Program-made: the position numbers and the translations under genes
Notes under the pieces: generated by a model
Told to the model about the DNA's origin: nothing
What the model saw: the letters and a program-made list of their open reading frames with translations, nothing else
The model's database searches: none
Assembly (NCBI RefSeq): GCF_001557875.1
Contig: NZ_LNRF01000007.1
Coordinates: 1-64,000 of the forward strand
DNA from: Vibrio splendidus
GTDB lineage: Bacteria > Pseudomonadota > Gammaproteobacteria > Enterobacterales > Vibrionaceae
Direction of reading: 5' to 3'
Length of the DNA: 64,000 bases
Shown here: positions 1 through 8,105 of the stretch, piece by piece
Numbering within the stretch: the stretch's first letter is position 1
Layout of the letters: the number at the start of each line of letters is the position of its first letter

Positions 1-33
1 TTCAATCTGAGCCATGATCAAACTCTTCAATTT
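1..33 (-). rRNA. rrs: 16S ribosomal RNA, 5' end only
   Basis: Read on the minus strand, the first 33 bases are the conserved start of bacterial 16S rRNA, which includes the universal 27F primer site AGAGTTTGATCATGGCTCAG. The gene begins at 33 and continues leftwards out of the window. By homology with E. coli the mature 5' end is the AAATTGAAG at 33. Only the first 2% of the gene is visible, so nothing can be said about the operon's spacer tRNAs. Confidence 0.95.
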
Positions 34-297
34 AAGATTTTGTGACTCAACGAATACTGACTTCAAAACTAATATTCATGTAAACATGAACATGTAATTC
101 TAAAGCTATTACCATTCCAACAGAATGGTAATGAATTGACTGTGCCGAATAACTACAAGTAGTTAAACGTATTGGTCACTCAGTTCATTGAAATCAATTT
201 TGTTACCGAAGTAACTGTTATTACGTTCTTTCGAAAAAGAACCAATAACGTTTTGATATTCATCAACGAGTGCCCACACAGATTGATAGGTTTAAAT

Positions 298-309
298 TGT
301 TAAAGAGCT
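298..309 (-). promoter_or_regulatory. rRNA leader boxA antitermination site
   Basis: The minus strand carries GCTCTTTAACA, the boxA element at which the Nus factors load to make rRNA transcription termination-resistant. It lies between the promoters and the 16S start, as in other gamma-proteobacterial rrn leaders. The rest of 34-297 is untranslated AT-rich leader with no ORF and would include the RNase III processing stem. Confidence 0.75.
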
Positions 310-349
310 TCTCTTCGTTGTGACTTACATCACTTCGGAAGAGGCGGCC

Positions 350-377
350 ATTCTAGCGATTTAATTCTCAGTGTCAA
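350..377 (-). promoter_or_regulatory. rRNA operon promoter, proximal
   Basis: Minus strand: a perfect -35 TTGACA (372-377), a 16-bp spacer and -10 TAGAAT (350-355). A GC-rich discriminator (GGCCGCC) follows, a pattern that makes rRNA promoters sensitive to ppGpp and the initiating NTP. It reads towards the 16S gene. Confidence 0.8.
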
Positions 378-498
378 ACACTTATTTGGAATTCATTCCT
401 ACTTTCTAAAAGTAGAAGCGAATCATCGCTTAAAGCTAGTTGCCTTACTAACATTCTTCGCTGAAGCCTTGTGGCGTCTGCCGTGTCAGTGAGGCGGC

Positions 499-526
499 AT
501 TATAGAGATGCCACTTATATTGGCAA
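499..526 (-). promoter_or_regulatory. rRNA operon promoter, distal (P1-like)
   Basis: Minus strand: -35 TTGCCA (521-526), a 16-bp spacer and a perfect -10 TATAAT (499-504), then the GC-rich discriminator GCCGCC. The bases upstream (527-560) are a run of A/T that looks like an UP element. Together with the promoter at 350-377 this makes a tandem rrn promoter pair. Confidence 0.8.
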
Positions 527-621
527 GCAATAAATGCGTTTTTTATTAAAAAAAGAGGTTAAGCGACGACATTTCAACCAAGGGCTTATTTATACCATTT
601 TCACCCCAAGTTTCGAACAAA

Positions 622-645
622 TTACCCACAACAACCTGTGGATAA
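622..645 (-). terminator. Weak terminator-like hairpin after the HD-GYP gene, containing DnaA-box sequences
   Basis: Directly after the HD-GYP stop codon, the minus strand has a 9-bp stem with one G-U pair (arms TTATCCACA and TGTGGGTAA) and a 6-base loop. A short T-rich tail follows, so it could end that transcript. One arm is a perfect DnaA-box consensus and the other is one base off. Confidence 0.4.
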
Positions 646-1899
646 CTACTCTCCACTATCAAAAAAGTAAGATAAACGAGCCCTAGGGTTTAGATACTCT
701 CGAACTTGTTCAGGTAACTTACTTGGATGAACGGCATTAACGATTTTGATCTCTTTAATAAAGAGGTCAATGATCGGGGCTTGAGTTCTTGGCACGCTAG
801 GATCATAGATGAGTACATTTGGATAAAGCATATGCTTAGCGTTAACGGATATCACAATCCCAATCGAATCATTTGAAAGCTGTACTACGGTTCCTGGTGG
901 ATACACTCCCATGAACTTAACCAACAGACCCAAGTTATCTTGGCTATATAGATGTTTACAGCTCTTATATAAGTGAGACAGCGCCAAATACGGGATCATT
1001 TGTTGAGATTGCGTTTTACCATGGCAAAGGTTATCGAATGCATTAGCCACAGAGACTATCTTGGCAAACTCATCAATCTCATGTTCTTTTAAGCCCTCGG
1101 GGTAACCAGAACCATCATTCATCTCATGATGCTGAGCGATCACCTTTTTAGCACTTTCAGGAAAGTCATCAATTCCTGCAACAATATCCACACCATATTT
1201 CGTATGAAGCTTCAGGTAGTTCTCTTCAGGTATTGTCAGGGCGCTTTGCTTTCTTAGTATCGCGACTGGTATTTTGATTTTACCTACATCGTGAAACAAT
1301 GCTGCGAAGGAGAGCTCTTTCAATTGTTGTGTATTATAGCCTTTGGCCTTACCTATCATCAGTGCGACAACCGAAACATTTAAAGTATGAAAGTAAATGT
1401 CTTCGAAATCCGCTTTAGTATTCATAAGATGCAAGGTAACGTTATCATCGCTCACTAAGGTTTCGACGATATCATCAACAAGAGCCTTAACCTCCCCCAC
1501 CGCATCTAAAGGTCTGTTACGGATCTTAGTCATCACAGAGCGCATTCGAGCAAGCGAACGTTCAAACTCTCTCTCGCAATGACTCACCCTGCGGCGGTAA
1601 GAGCTAAGGGTTTCGATACGCTCATGCTTATCTTTCCACATTCTTTCCGTTTCAAGGCTTACCTGTGAATCAATATCAACTTCTTGTTCACTGACTTGAT
1701 TAACAGGTAGAGGCGAGGTATCACTTTGGCTCAGGTTTATATAGACGTGCTTAATCCCAAGATGTCGAATTACTTTTACTTGAGCGTCATCTTTGATTTT
1801 AAAGCTGTTGAATAAAAATGGGTGTTCATTCCATTTTACGGGGAGTCGTATATGCAGACCGGGCTGAATTCGATCTACGGTAATCTTTATGCTGCCCAT
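646..1899 (-). CDS. HD-GYP domain cyclic-di-GMP phosphodiesterase (DUF3391)
   Basis: A 417-residue cytosolic protein with an N-terminal DUF3391 region (about 1-130) and a C-terminal HD-GYP domain (about 165-370). The metal ligands are intact: His171, His203-Asp204 in FHDVGK, and the signature HHEMNDGSGYPEGL at 257-270. The family hydrolyses cyclic-di-GMP to pGpG or GMP and so favours motility over biofilm; this is inferred from the motifs. There is no transmembrane segment or receiver domain, so its input is unknown. It is a single gene transcribed towards the rrn promoters. ATG start at 1899. Confidence 0.9.
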   Translation of the reverse strand: MGSIKITVDRIQPGLHIRLPVKWNEHPFLFNSFKIKDDAQVKVIRHLGIKHVYINLSQSDTSPLPVNQVSEQEVDIDSQVSLETERMWKDKHERIETLSSYRRRVSHCEREFERSLARMRSVMTKIRNRPLDAVGEVKALVDDIVETLVSDDNVTLHLMNTKADFEDIYFHTLNVSVVALMIGKAKGYNTQQLKELSFAALFHDVGKIKIPVAILRKQSALTIPEENYLKLHTKYGVDIVAGIDDFPESAKKVIAQHHEMNDGSGYPEGLKEHEIDEFAKIVSVANAFDNLCHGKTQSQQMIPYLALSHLYKSCKHLYSQDNLGLLVKFMGVYPPGTVVQLSNDSIGIVISVNAKHMLYPNVLIYDPSVPRTQAPIIDLFIKEIKIVNAVHPSKLPEQVREYLNPRARLSYFFDSGE

Positions 1900-1982
1900 T
1901 TTTATATATAATATTGATGATTAATCTCTATTTATAATTCTAATAAAACCAAGCAGCAATTTCACTATCCAATTTCACAGGT

Positions 1983-2390
1983 TCAACTTAAAGAATCACA
2001 GTGCACCATCCAGCGTATACCAAACTTATCTTCTACTTTGCCAAATCGAGCCCCCCAAAACGTATCGGCGAGTGGAGTCATTATCCGCCCTCCCTTCTTA
2101 AGCTTTTCAAAGATTTGTTCTTGAGTCGCGGTATCTTCAGTCACAAGAGACAGAGCGAGATTGTTACCTTCAAGTTCCTTGGCTTTAACGCCATCAGACA
2201 TCATCAGCTTCATACCAAACGCTTCGAACTCAGCATGCATAACCCAATCAGGTTGAGCTCCCTCTATTACCTGTGGTGCATCACTGAAAAGTTGTTTCGA
2301 TAAAACCACACCACCAAAACATTTATGATAAAAATCCAACGCTTCACTACAACGGCCATCAAAAAATAAGTAAGGGGTTACTGTCAGCAT
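1983..2390 (-). CDS. VOC-superfamily PhnB/DUF1428-like protein
   Basis: A 135-residue protein of the vicinal-oxygen-chelate fold, close to the PhnB/3-demethylubiquinone-methyltransferase-like group (PYLFFDGRCSEALDFYHKCFGG near the start, WGARFGKVEDKFGIRWMVHC at the end). I chose the ATG at 2390 over the upstream ATG at 2426 because GAGGAG lies just before it and family members begin at this residue. Many members are resistance- or isomerase-like enzymes, but the substrate cannot be read from sequence. It stands alone between HD-GYP and the tRNA-Leu region. Confidence 0.8.
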   Translation of the reverse strand: MLTVTPYLFFDGRCSEALDFYHKCFGGVVLSKQLFSDAPQVIEGAQPDWVMHAEFEAFGMKLMMSDGVKAKELEGNNLALSLVTEDTATQEQIFEKLKKGGRIMTPLADTFWGARFGKVEDKFGIRWMVHCDSLS

Positions 2391-2597
2391 ATTTCTCTCC
2401 TCTGTTAGTCCTTTAAACATAGACAATAGAATAGAGAATGACAGGTAACATCATGATTTAAGATGATTAATTCATTATCAGATCGAATAGCGAAGGGAAA
2501 TTATGGGATTAAGGAATGAAACATCAAGATCTGTCTGATTAAAGAAGCCTTCTTGTCGCCACCGAGAAGGCAACGCTTCCTATACCCCAGATACAAC

Positions 2598-2623
2598 AAA
2601 GCCCCGACTTTCGTCGAGGCTTT
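2598..2623 (-). terminator. Terminator of the tRNA-Leu region
   Basis: Minus strand: an 11-bp stem AAAGCCTCGAC / GTCGGGGCTTT with one G-U pair and loop GAAA, of the type that follows Vibrio tRNA operons. It lies beyond the decayed tRNA copy. Upstream, 2427-2597 holds no gene; 2554-2575 faintly resembles the variable arm of tRNA-Leu. Confidence 0.7.
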
Positions 2624-2635
2624 ATCATTTAAATA

Positions 2636-2703
2636 TGGTACCGGTAGGCGACTTGACTGGGCTTGCATCCAAGCCGACACGCTGGATTTCAAATTTACAT
2701 ACG
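2636..2703 (-). pseudogene. Decayed tRNA-Leu copy
   Basis: The first 21 bases on the plus strand match the 3' end of the intact tRNA-Leu at 2748 with a single base deleted, including the CCA end. After an internal deletion, GTATG, TAAATTTG and GAAATCC still align with its 5' half. The T-stem no longer pairs and the anticodon arm is gone, so it cannot be functional. It lies downstream of the intact gene with its own terminator, which suggests an old tandem duplication. An attachment-site duplication is possible but less likely, because the similarity continues into the 5' half. Confidence 0.6.
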
Positions 2704-2715
2704 TCCAAAACGACG

Positions 2716-2740
2716 AAAGGTCGCTATAAAAGCGACCTTT
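2716..2740 (-). terminator. Terminator immediately after tRNA-Leu
   Basis: A perfect 9-bp inverted repeat (AAAGGTCGC / GCGACCTTT) with a 7-base loop, placed 7 bases beyond the CCA end of the tRNA. Confidence 0.7.
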
Positions 2741-2747
2741 CTATGTT

Positions 2748-2832
2748 TGGTACCGGTAGGCGGACTTGAACCGCCACGCCCGAAGGCAACGGATTTTGAA
2801 TCCGTCGTGTATACCAATTTCACCATACCGGC
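2748..2832 (-). tRNA. tRNA-Leu(CAA)
   Basis: An 85-base class II tRNA with encoded CCA (2748-2750). The acceptor arms are GCCGGTA/TACCGGT (first pair G-U), the anticodon stem-loop is CGGA-TTCAAAA-TCCG giving anticodon CAA for UUG codons, the variable arm is long, and the T-arm is GGCGG-TTCAAGT-CCGCC. It is transcribed from its own promoter at 2867-2894 and followed by a hairpin. Confidence 0.95.
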
Positions 2833-2866
2833 ATTATCTTGGGGCATTGCCCTTTCGATGTTTGGC

Positions 2867-2894
2867 ATTATACGTATGCGAACTGATGTGGCAA
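2867..2894 (-). promoter_or_regulatory. Promoter of tRNA-Leu
   Basis: Minus strand: -35 TTGCCA (2889-2894), 16 bp, then a perfect TATAAT (2867-2872), about 34 bases before the tRNA 5' end. It has the same hexamers and spacing as the distal rrn promoter. Confidence 0.7.
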
Positions 2895-3026
2895 GTATAA
2901 AAACTTGAATTCATGTGTGTTTGCCGATAATTTCGCCACTAAGTCATAAGCTGTGCGTCATGTCTCTTTTCAGGCTAAGCCTTAAACTATATTCTGACGC
3001 CTCAATTTTTAAAGAAGTAATAACAC

Positions 3027-3503
3027 ATGACATCAACAAACACTCTGCCACCAGCAGGAGTCATGCGCCGATTTGGTGCCTTGTTCTATGACGCTCTAAT
3101 CGTAATCGCTATTGAAATGTTGGCGGCTGGCGTCATTGTCGCTCTACTGCACGCGCTCATGGCTCTGGGTATTTTTAACCACAGCGGGTATGCAGATGTC
3201 AGTGACTTCTTAACCAACCATCCGATTTGGAGCTCTGCATACACCTTTTACTTAGTGGTCGTTTGGGTATATTTCTTCGTGTTCTTCTGGACAAGAGCGG
3301 GTCAAACTCTCGGCATGAGAGCTTGGAAGCTACGCGTTCAGAACAAAGACGGCTCAGCCATCACTGTGACCCAGGCGCTGATTCGTTTAGGTACATCAGG
3401 TTTTGGATTAGCGAACCTATGTGTTCCATTCGATCCTGAAAAGCGTGGCTTTCACGATATCTGGGCAAAGACCGAAGTCGTTGTGTTACCACAAGTACGA
3501 TAG
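3027..3503 (+). CDS. RDD family membrane protein
   Basis: A 158-residue protein with the RDD signature MRRFGALFYDALI at residues 13-25 and a second conserved block GQTLGMRAWKLRVQNKDGS after the last membrane segment. Three hydrophobic helices are visible, near residues 20-48, 68-92 and in the central region. RDD proteins are inner-membrane proteins of mostly unknown role, and a few have been linked to ion transport. It converges on lptG and shares a two-way terminator with it. Confidence 0.85.
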   Translation: MTSTNTLPPAGVMRRFGALFYDALIVIAIEMLAAGVIVALLHALMALGIFNHSGYADVSDFLTNHPIWSSAYTFYLVVVWVYFFVFFWTRAGQTLGMRAWKLRVQNKDGSAITVTQALIRLGTSGFGLANLCVPFDPEKRGFHDIWAKTEVVVLPQVR

Positions 3504-3532
3504 CGCAATTTAAGTTAGCTCCAAACAAGATC

Positions 3533-3562
3533 AAAAAAGGAAGGCGTTATGCCTTCCTTTTT
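3533..3562. terminator. Bidirectional terminator between RDD gene and lptG
   Basis: A perfect stem AAAAGGAAGGC / GCCTTCCTTTT with loop GTTAT, flanked by A and T runs, so that it ends both convergent transcripts. It lies only 4 bases from the lptG stop. Confidence 0.85.
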
Positions 3563-3566
3563 CTAT

Positions 3567-4637
3567 TTACAGTTTCCGCCTCAAGAGCATGATGGCAATT
3601 CCAAGGAACACCACGCTCGGGGCTATTGCGCCGAAGGCGGGCGGTATCTGATAAACCAAACTCACAGGGCCAAAAAACTCACTGGATATATAGAAGGTAA
3701 AGCCCGCAATAACACCAGACAGAATCCTCGCCCCCATGGTCACACTACGCAAAGGACCAAAGATAAATGACAGTGCCATCAACATCATAACTGCGATCGA
3801 AATTGGCTGAGTTATCTTTCTCCATAATGCCAGTTCATAACGTGATGCATCTTGCTCTGAAGCTTTGAGGTAAGAAACATAATCATACAACCCACTTAAC
3901 GACAACTCTTCTGGTTTAACCGTTACTATCGCGAGCTTATCTGGAGCGAGAGAAGTCTCCCAAGAATAAGTTGGTAAACTTTCTTTGGTAATTTGAAGTT
4001 CGTTTTCAAAAGACGTGATCTCTACATTCTTCATAGTCCACACGTTATCTCCAACGTAATCCACTTCCTCAGAGTAAATAGCAGTCTTTAGAGCCTTGTT
4101 CTCATCAAAGCGCCACATATTCATGCCATATAACTTCTGATCATCGATTTTAACAATGAAGATGAAGTCATTCGCATCACGAGCCCAAACACCACTTTGC
4201 GTCGAGATAATATTACCGCCAGCAATGGAAATAGTTCTTAGATCACGAGCCATTTTCTGCGCTTGCGGTGCGCCCCACTGACCAAGTAGTGTCACCACGA
4301 TCATCAGTGGAATAGCGGTTTTAAGTACCGATAGGCCGATATCTAACTTAGAGAAACCAGCTGCCTGCATAACTACCAGTTCAGAACTCGCAGCAAGCAT
4401 ACCAAGCCCGATCAATGCGCCAAGCAATGCAGCCATTGGAAAGAACATTTCGATATCACGAGGGATACTCAGTAAAACAAAGTACAGCGCTTGTAATAGA
4501 TCGTATGTACCACGGCCAACTTTTCTCAGCTGTTCTACATACTTGATGATCCCAGAGAGACCAACAAACGTCACCAATACCAGTGACGTCGTTGCGATGA
4601 TGGTTCTGCCTATATATAAATCGAGAATCTTAAACAC
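3567..4637 (-). CDS. lptG: LPS export ABC transporter permease LptG
   Basis: A 356-residue inner-membrane permease of the YjgP/YjgQ family. With LptF and the LptB2 ATPase it extracts lipopolysaccharide from the inner membrane and passes it to LptC. Membrane helices lie near residues 10-35, 55-80 and 98-120 and again at 270-350, on either side of a periplasmic beta-jellyroll domain, as in E. coli LptG. It begins 3 bases after lptF ends, so the two are one operon. LptB, LptC and LptA are encoded separately at 27.6-29.3 kb in this window. Confidence 0.95.
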   Translation of the reverse strand: MFKILDLYIGRTIIATTSLVLVTFVGLSGIIKYVEQLRKVGRGTYDLLQALYFVLLSIPRDIEMFFPMAALLGALIGLGMLAASSELVVMQAAGFSKLDIGLSVLKTAIPLMIVVTLLGQWGAPQAQKMARDLRTISIAGGNIISTQSGVWARDANDFIFIVKIDDQKLYGMNMWRFDENKALKTAIYSEEVDYVGDNVWTMKNVEITSFENELQITKESLPTYSWETSLAPDKLAIVTVKPEELSLSGLYDYVSYLKASEQDASRYELALWRKITQPISIAVMMLMALSFIFGPLRSVTMGARILSGVIAGFTFYISSEFFGPVSLVYQIPPAFGAIAPSVVFLGIAIMLLRRKL

Positions 4638-4640
4638 GGC

Positions 4641-5747
4641 TTAAGCCAACCTCTTATTCTTGAATTTTTCTTTCAAACGCCTTACTGGCACGCTATCCAT
4701 AAAGTTTGCACCAATCGCGACAAATAACAATAACGCATTAATTGGCCACATGCCGATTACCGCAGGAATGCTCCCCTCTTCAATTGAAGATTTAGTTGCA
4801 CTGATTGCTAAGAAATAGGTGAGATAAATCAGTATTGCTGGGCCGATTTTCGCAAAACGACCTTGTCGTGGGTTTACCGCAGACAGTGGCACGACAAGCA
4901 TGGTCAACAATGGAATACAAAGTACCAAAGAAATACGCCATTGCAATTCAGCTTTCGCGCTATTATTCGGGTTACCGATAAGGTCAAGTGTCGGGATGGC
5001 TTCCCAGTCTCGACCTTTCTTCTCAACTTCACGTTGACCGATCAGGCCTTCGTATTCTTCAAAGTGTGTCACCATATAATCAAGGCGTGTAGGCACACCT
5101 TCATGACGAGTGCCATCGTACATCACGATAACTTGGCGACCATCGCTGAGCTCTTTTACATCTCCCGACTTCGAGAACATCACACTTGGCAGTACTGAAT
5201 CGCGCGGGCGCATTTGAGCAACGAACACATTTTCTAATTTATTACCGTCGATATCATCAATAAACACCACAGAAGAACCATCCGGTGTACCTTCGAATTT
5301 GCCTTTCGGTAATAAATCAACGCTGTTCTCCGCTGCCACTTCTTCATACATTTGTTCAACTTTGTCTTGTGACCAAGGAGATAACCAAAATGAGTTAAAG
5401 GCAGCAACTGTCGCCGTAATCAAAGCAAGGTAAAGTGCAGATTGGATCAGAAATTTATTACCAATACCGGTGGCGTTCATGACCACTATTTCACTTTCAG
5501 CGTAAAGGCGCCCAAAAGTGAGCAAAATACCAATATAGATACTGAGTGGAAGCATCAACAAGCCCATCGCTGGCATATTTAAGCCAACAATCGACAATAT
5601 TAGACTTGCAGGGATATCACCATCAGAGGCGTCCGCTAAAACACTGATGAATTTTTGGCTGAGAAACACGAGAAAGAGAACAAAAAAGATCGCAAATTGG
5701 CTCTTGATTGTCTCGCGGATCAAATATCTAACAATAATCACGCTCAA
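4641..5747 (-). CDS. lptF: LPS export ABC transporter permease LptF
   Basis: A 368-residue partner of LptG with the same layout: a helix cluster at about 10-120, a periplasmic jellyroll, and three C-terminal helices. The start IIVRYLIRETIKSQ matches E. coli LptF (IIIRYLVRETLKSQ). It is the first gene of the lptFG operon and is divergent from pepA across a 186-bp AT-rich gap, the arrangement also seen in E. coli. The function is inferred from family identity. Confidence 0.95.
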   Translation of the reverse strand: MSVIIVRYLIRETIKSQFAIFFVLFLVFLSQKFISVLADASDGDIPASLILSIVGLNMPAMGLLMLPLSIYIGILLTFGRLYAESEIVVMNATGIGNKFLIQSALYLALITATVAAFNSFWLSPWSQDKVEQMYEEVAAENSVDLLPKGKFEGTPDGSSVVFIDDIDGNKLENVFVAQMRPRDSVLPSVMFSKSGDVKELSDGRQVIVMYDGTRHEGVPTRLDYMVTHFEEYEGLIGQREVEKKGRDWEAIPTLDLIGNPNNSAKAELQWRISLVLCIPLLTMLVVPLSAVNPRQGRFAKIGPAILIYLTYFLAISATKSSIEEGSIPAVIGMWPINALLLFVAIGANFMDSVPVRRLKEKFKNKRLA

Positions 5748-5933
5748 ATTACCTATACAAAACTTGTTTTTTTGATTGAATCACTATAATTTCCCGTTGA
5801 ACCTTTTATTTTTTTAAATTTTTAGCTAAGTGTTAGCGTTCTTCTTTAAGGTTAGTTCCATTATAGGATCCAACAAGTAAGAACCCATTATCTAACATTT
5901 AGTTCGATTTGTCTTCAGGATGTAGGAGTACGC

Positions 5934-7454
5934 ATGGAGTTCAGTGTAAAAAGTGGCAGCCCAGAGAAGCAACGCAGCGCATGTATCGTTGTCGGTGTAT
6001 TCGAACCGCGCCGCCTTTCTCCAGTAGCCGAGCAATTAGATAAGATTAGTGATGGCTACATTAGTTCACTGCTTCGTCGCGGTGATCTAGAGGGTAAACC
6101 TGGCCAGATGCTACTACTGCATCAAGTACCTGGTGTACTTTCGGAACGTGTTCTACTGGTAGGCTGTGGTAAAGAACGTGAGCTAGGCGAGCGTCAATAC
6201 AAAGAAATTATCCAAAAAACCATCAGCACACTAAACGAAACAGGTTCTATGGAAGCGGTATGTTTCCTTACAGAACTGCACGTTAAAGGTCGCGATACTT
6301 ATTGGAAAGTTCGCCAAGCGGTAGAAGCGACTAAAGATGGTCTTTACACATTCGACCAATTCAAGAGCAATAAACCAGAGACTCGTCGCCCACTACGTAA
6401 ATTGGTATTCAACGTACCAACACGTCGCGAACTGAGCCTTGGTGAGAAAGCAATTTCTCACGGCCTTGCTATTGCTTCAGGTGTAAAAGCGTCTAAAGAT
6501 CTAGGCAACATGCCACCGAACATCGCAAACCCTGCGTACCTTGCTTCTCAAGCTCGTCGTTTAGCTGACGATTACGAGACAGTGAAGACTAAGATCATTG
6601 GCGAAGAAGAGATGGAAAAACTGGGTATGACATCATACCTAGCGGTTGGCCGAGGTTCTAAAAATGAATCAATGATGTCTATCATGGAATACAAAGGCGC
6701 TCCGGATCCAGATGCGAAACCGATTGTACTGGTAGGTAAAGGTCTGACTTTTGATTCAGGCGGTATCTCACTTAAGCCTGGTGAAGGTATGGATGAGATG
6801 AAGTACGACATGTGTGGTGCTGCGTCTGTATTCGGTACAATGAAAGCATTGGCTAAATTGAACCTACCAATTAACGTGGTTGGTATCCTAGCAGGTTGTG
6901 AAAACATGCCTGGCAGCAATGCTTACCGTCCAGGTGATATCCTAACGACAATGTCAGGCCAAACGGTTGAAGTACTAAACACTGATGCTGAAGGTCGCTT
7001 GGTTCTATGTGATGCTCTAACTTACGTTGAGCGTTTTGAACCCGATTGTGTTGTCGATGTTGCTACGCTAACTGGCGCATGTGTTATCGCTCTAGGTCAC
7101 CACATAAGTGGCGTTCTATCGAACCACAACCCGCTTTCTCACGAACTTGTTAATGCTTCTGAGCAAGCAAGTGACCGAGCATGGCGTCTACCTATGGCAG
7201 ACGAGTACCATGAGCAACTAAACAGCCCATTCGCTGATATGGCGAACATCGGTGGTCGTCCTGGCGGCACAATTACTGCTGGTTGCTTCCTATCTAAGTT
7301 TACTAAGAAGTACCACTGGGCACACATCGACAGTGCTGGTACAGCTTGGAAGTCAGGCGCAGCGAAAGGCTCGACAGGTCGTCCTGTCTCAATGCTAGTC
7401 CAATTCTTATTGAACCGCAGCGGCCAAGAGACTGAAGAGCAATCTTCAAAATAA
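5934..7454 (+). CDS. pepA: Leucyl aminopeptidase PepA (M17)
   Basis: A 506-residue cytosolic metallo-aminopeptidase. The M17 signature NTDAEGRL is at 349-356, and the two-metal site is visible in [17 protein letters not shown] and the central acidic residues. It removes N-terminal residues from peptides. In E. coli PepA also binds DNA for Xer recombination and pyrimidine-dependent carAB control, and the N-terminal domain used for that is present here. AGGAG precedes the ATG at 5934. A terminator follows directly, so it is separate from holC. Confidence 0.96.
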   Translation: MEFSVKSGSPEKQRSACIVVGVFEPRRLSPVAEQLDKISDGYISSLLRRGDLEGKPGQMLLLHQVPGVLSERVLLVGCGKERELGERQYKEIIQKTISTLNETGSMEAVCFLTELHVKGRDTYWKVRQAVEATKDGLYTFDQFKSNKPETRRPLRKLVFNVPTRRELSLGEKAISHGLAIASGVKASKDLGNMPPNIANPAYLASQARRLADDYETVKTKIIGEEEMEKLGMTSYLAVGRGSKNESMMSIMEYKGAPDPDAKPIVLVGKGLTFDSGGISLKPGEGMDEMKYDMCGAASVFGTMKALAKLNLPINVVGILAGCENMPGSNAYRPGDILTTMSGQTVEVLNTDAEGRLVLCDALTYVERFEPDCVVDVATLTGACVIALGHHISGVLSNHNPLSHELVNASEQASDRAWRLPMADEYHEQLNSPFADMANIGGRPGGTITAGCFLSKFTKKYHWAHIDSAGTAWKSGAAKGSTGRPVSMLVQFLLNRSGQETEEQSSK

Positions 7455-7455
7455 T

Positions 7456-7480
7456 AAAAAGGGCCTAAGGGCCCTTTTTT
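7456..7480 (+). terminator. pepA terminator
   Basis: Stem AAAAGGGCC / GGCCCTTTT with a short loop and T6, starting 2 bases after the pepA stop. Confidence 0.9.
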
Positions 7481-7553
7481 AATAAGCGCTATTTGTTAGT
7501 CCCTGTTAACCAAGTAACATTGATATCCACGATTTTCAGTTCGAGTATTAAGT

Positions 7554-8003
7554 ATGCAGACTGCTACATTTTACATTGTGCCTTCAGACAGCCCGCAAGC
7601 CAGCGAAGATGGTTTTGCTCACTATGTGCTGTTTCTTGCTCAGCACTTTGCGAAACAAGGCGCTAAACTTTATCTCAACTGTAATGACAAAGAACATGCC
7701 GAGCGTATTGCTGAAGTTTTCTGGCAAGTCGAATCCAGTGAGTTTATTGCGCACAACTTGGTTGGCGAAGGCCCAAAGTATTCAACCAACATCGAAATTG
7801 GCTATCAAAGCGTAAAACATAATTGGAATCGTCAGCTAGTAATTAATCTGGCCGATAATCATACAACCTTTGCGAACGCCTTTGCTCAGGTGATAGACTT
7901 CGTCCCTTGCGAAGAAAAAGCTAAGCAACTCGCTCGAGAAAGGTATAAAATTTACCGTCAGGCTGGATATCAGCTACAAACTATCGAGATTCAACATCCA
8001 TAG
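7554..8003 (+). CDS. holC: DNA polymerase III chi subunit HolC
   Basis: A 149-residue HolC protein. The family feature is an N-terminal TFYIVPSD block and the arrangement of short helices around FAKQGAKLYLNCNDKEHAERI. Chi, with psi, joins the clamp loader to single-strand binding protein. The pepA-holC-valS order is widespread in gamma-proteobacteria and supports the call. valS follows after about 100 bp without a clear terminator, so co-transcription is likely. Confidence 0.93.
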   Translation: MQTATFYIVPSDSPQASEDGFAHYVLFLAQHFAKQGAKLYLNCNDKEHAERIAEVFWQVESSEFIAHNLVGEGPKYSTNIEIGYQSVKHNWNRQLVINLADNHTTFANAFAQVIDFVPCEEKAKQLARERYKIYRQAGYQLQTIEIQHP

Positions 8004-8105
8004 TCAAACCTCATAGTTAAAGCTATCTTTGGATTTAGATTCAAGAAGCTTCACTTATGAAGTTTGACCACGATTAACCATTCACAGTATCCGTTTAAGA
8101 GCACT

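Noticed and set aside
2636..2760. Direct repeat of the tRNA 3' end as an attL/attR pair of a mobile element
   Set aside because: Only about 112 bp separate the copies, no integrase is present, and similarity continues into the 5' half, so a tandem duplication fits better.
2663..2908. Plus-strand ORF with VGGLEPPRPKATDFESVVYTNF
   Set aside because: It is the antisense translation of tRNA-Leu; the phrase is a well-known false protein that tracks the tRNA.
8064..8105. Upstream in-frame TTG start for valS
   Set aside because: It adds 14 residues unmatched in other ValS, and the ATG at 8106 gives the conserved start.
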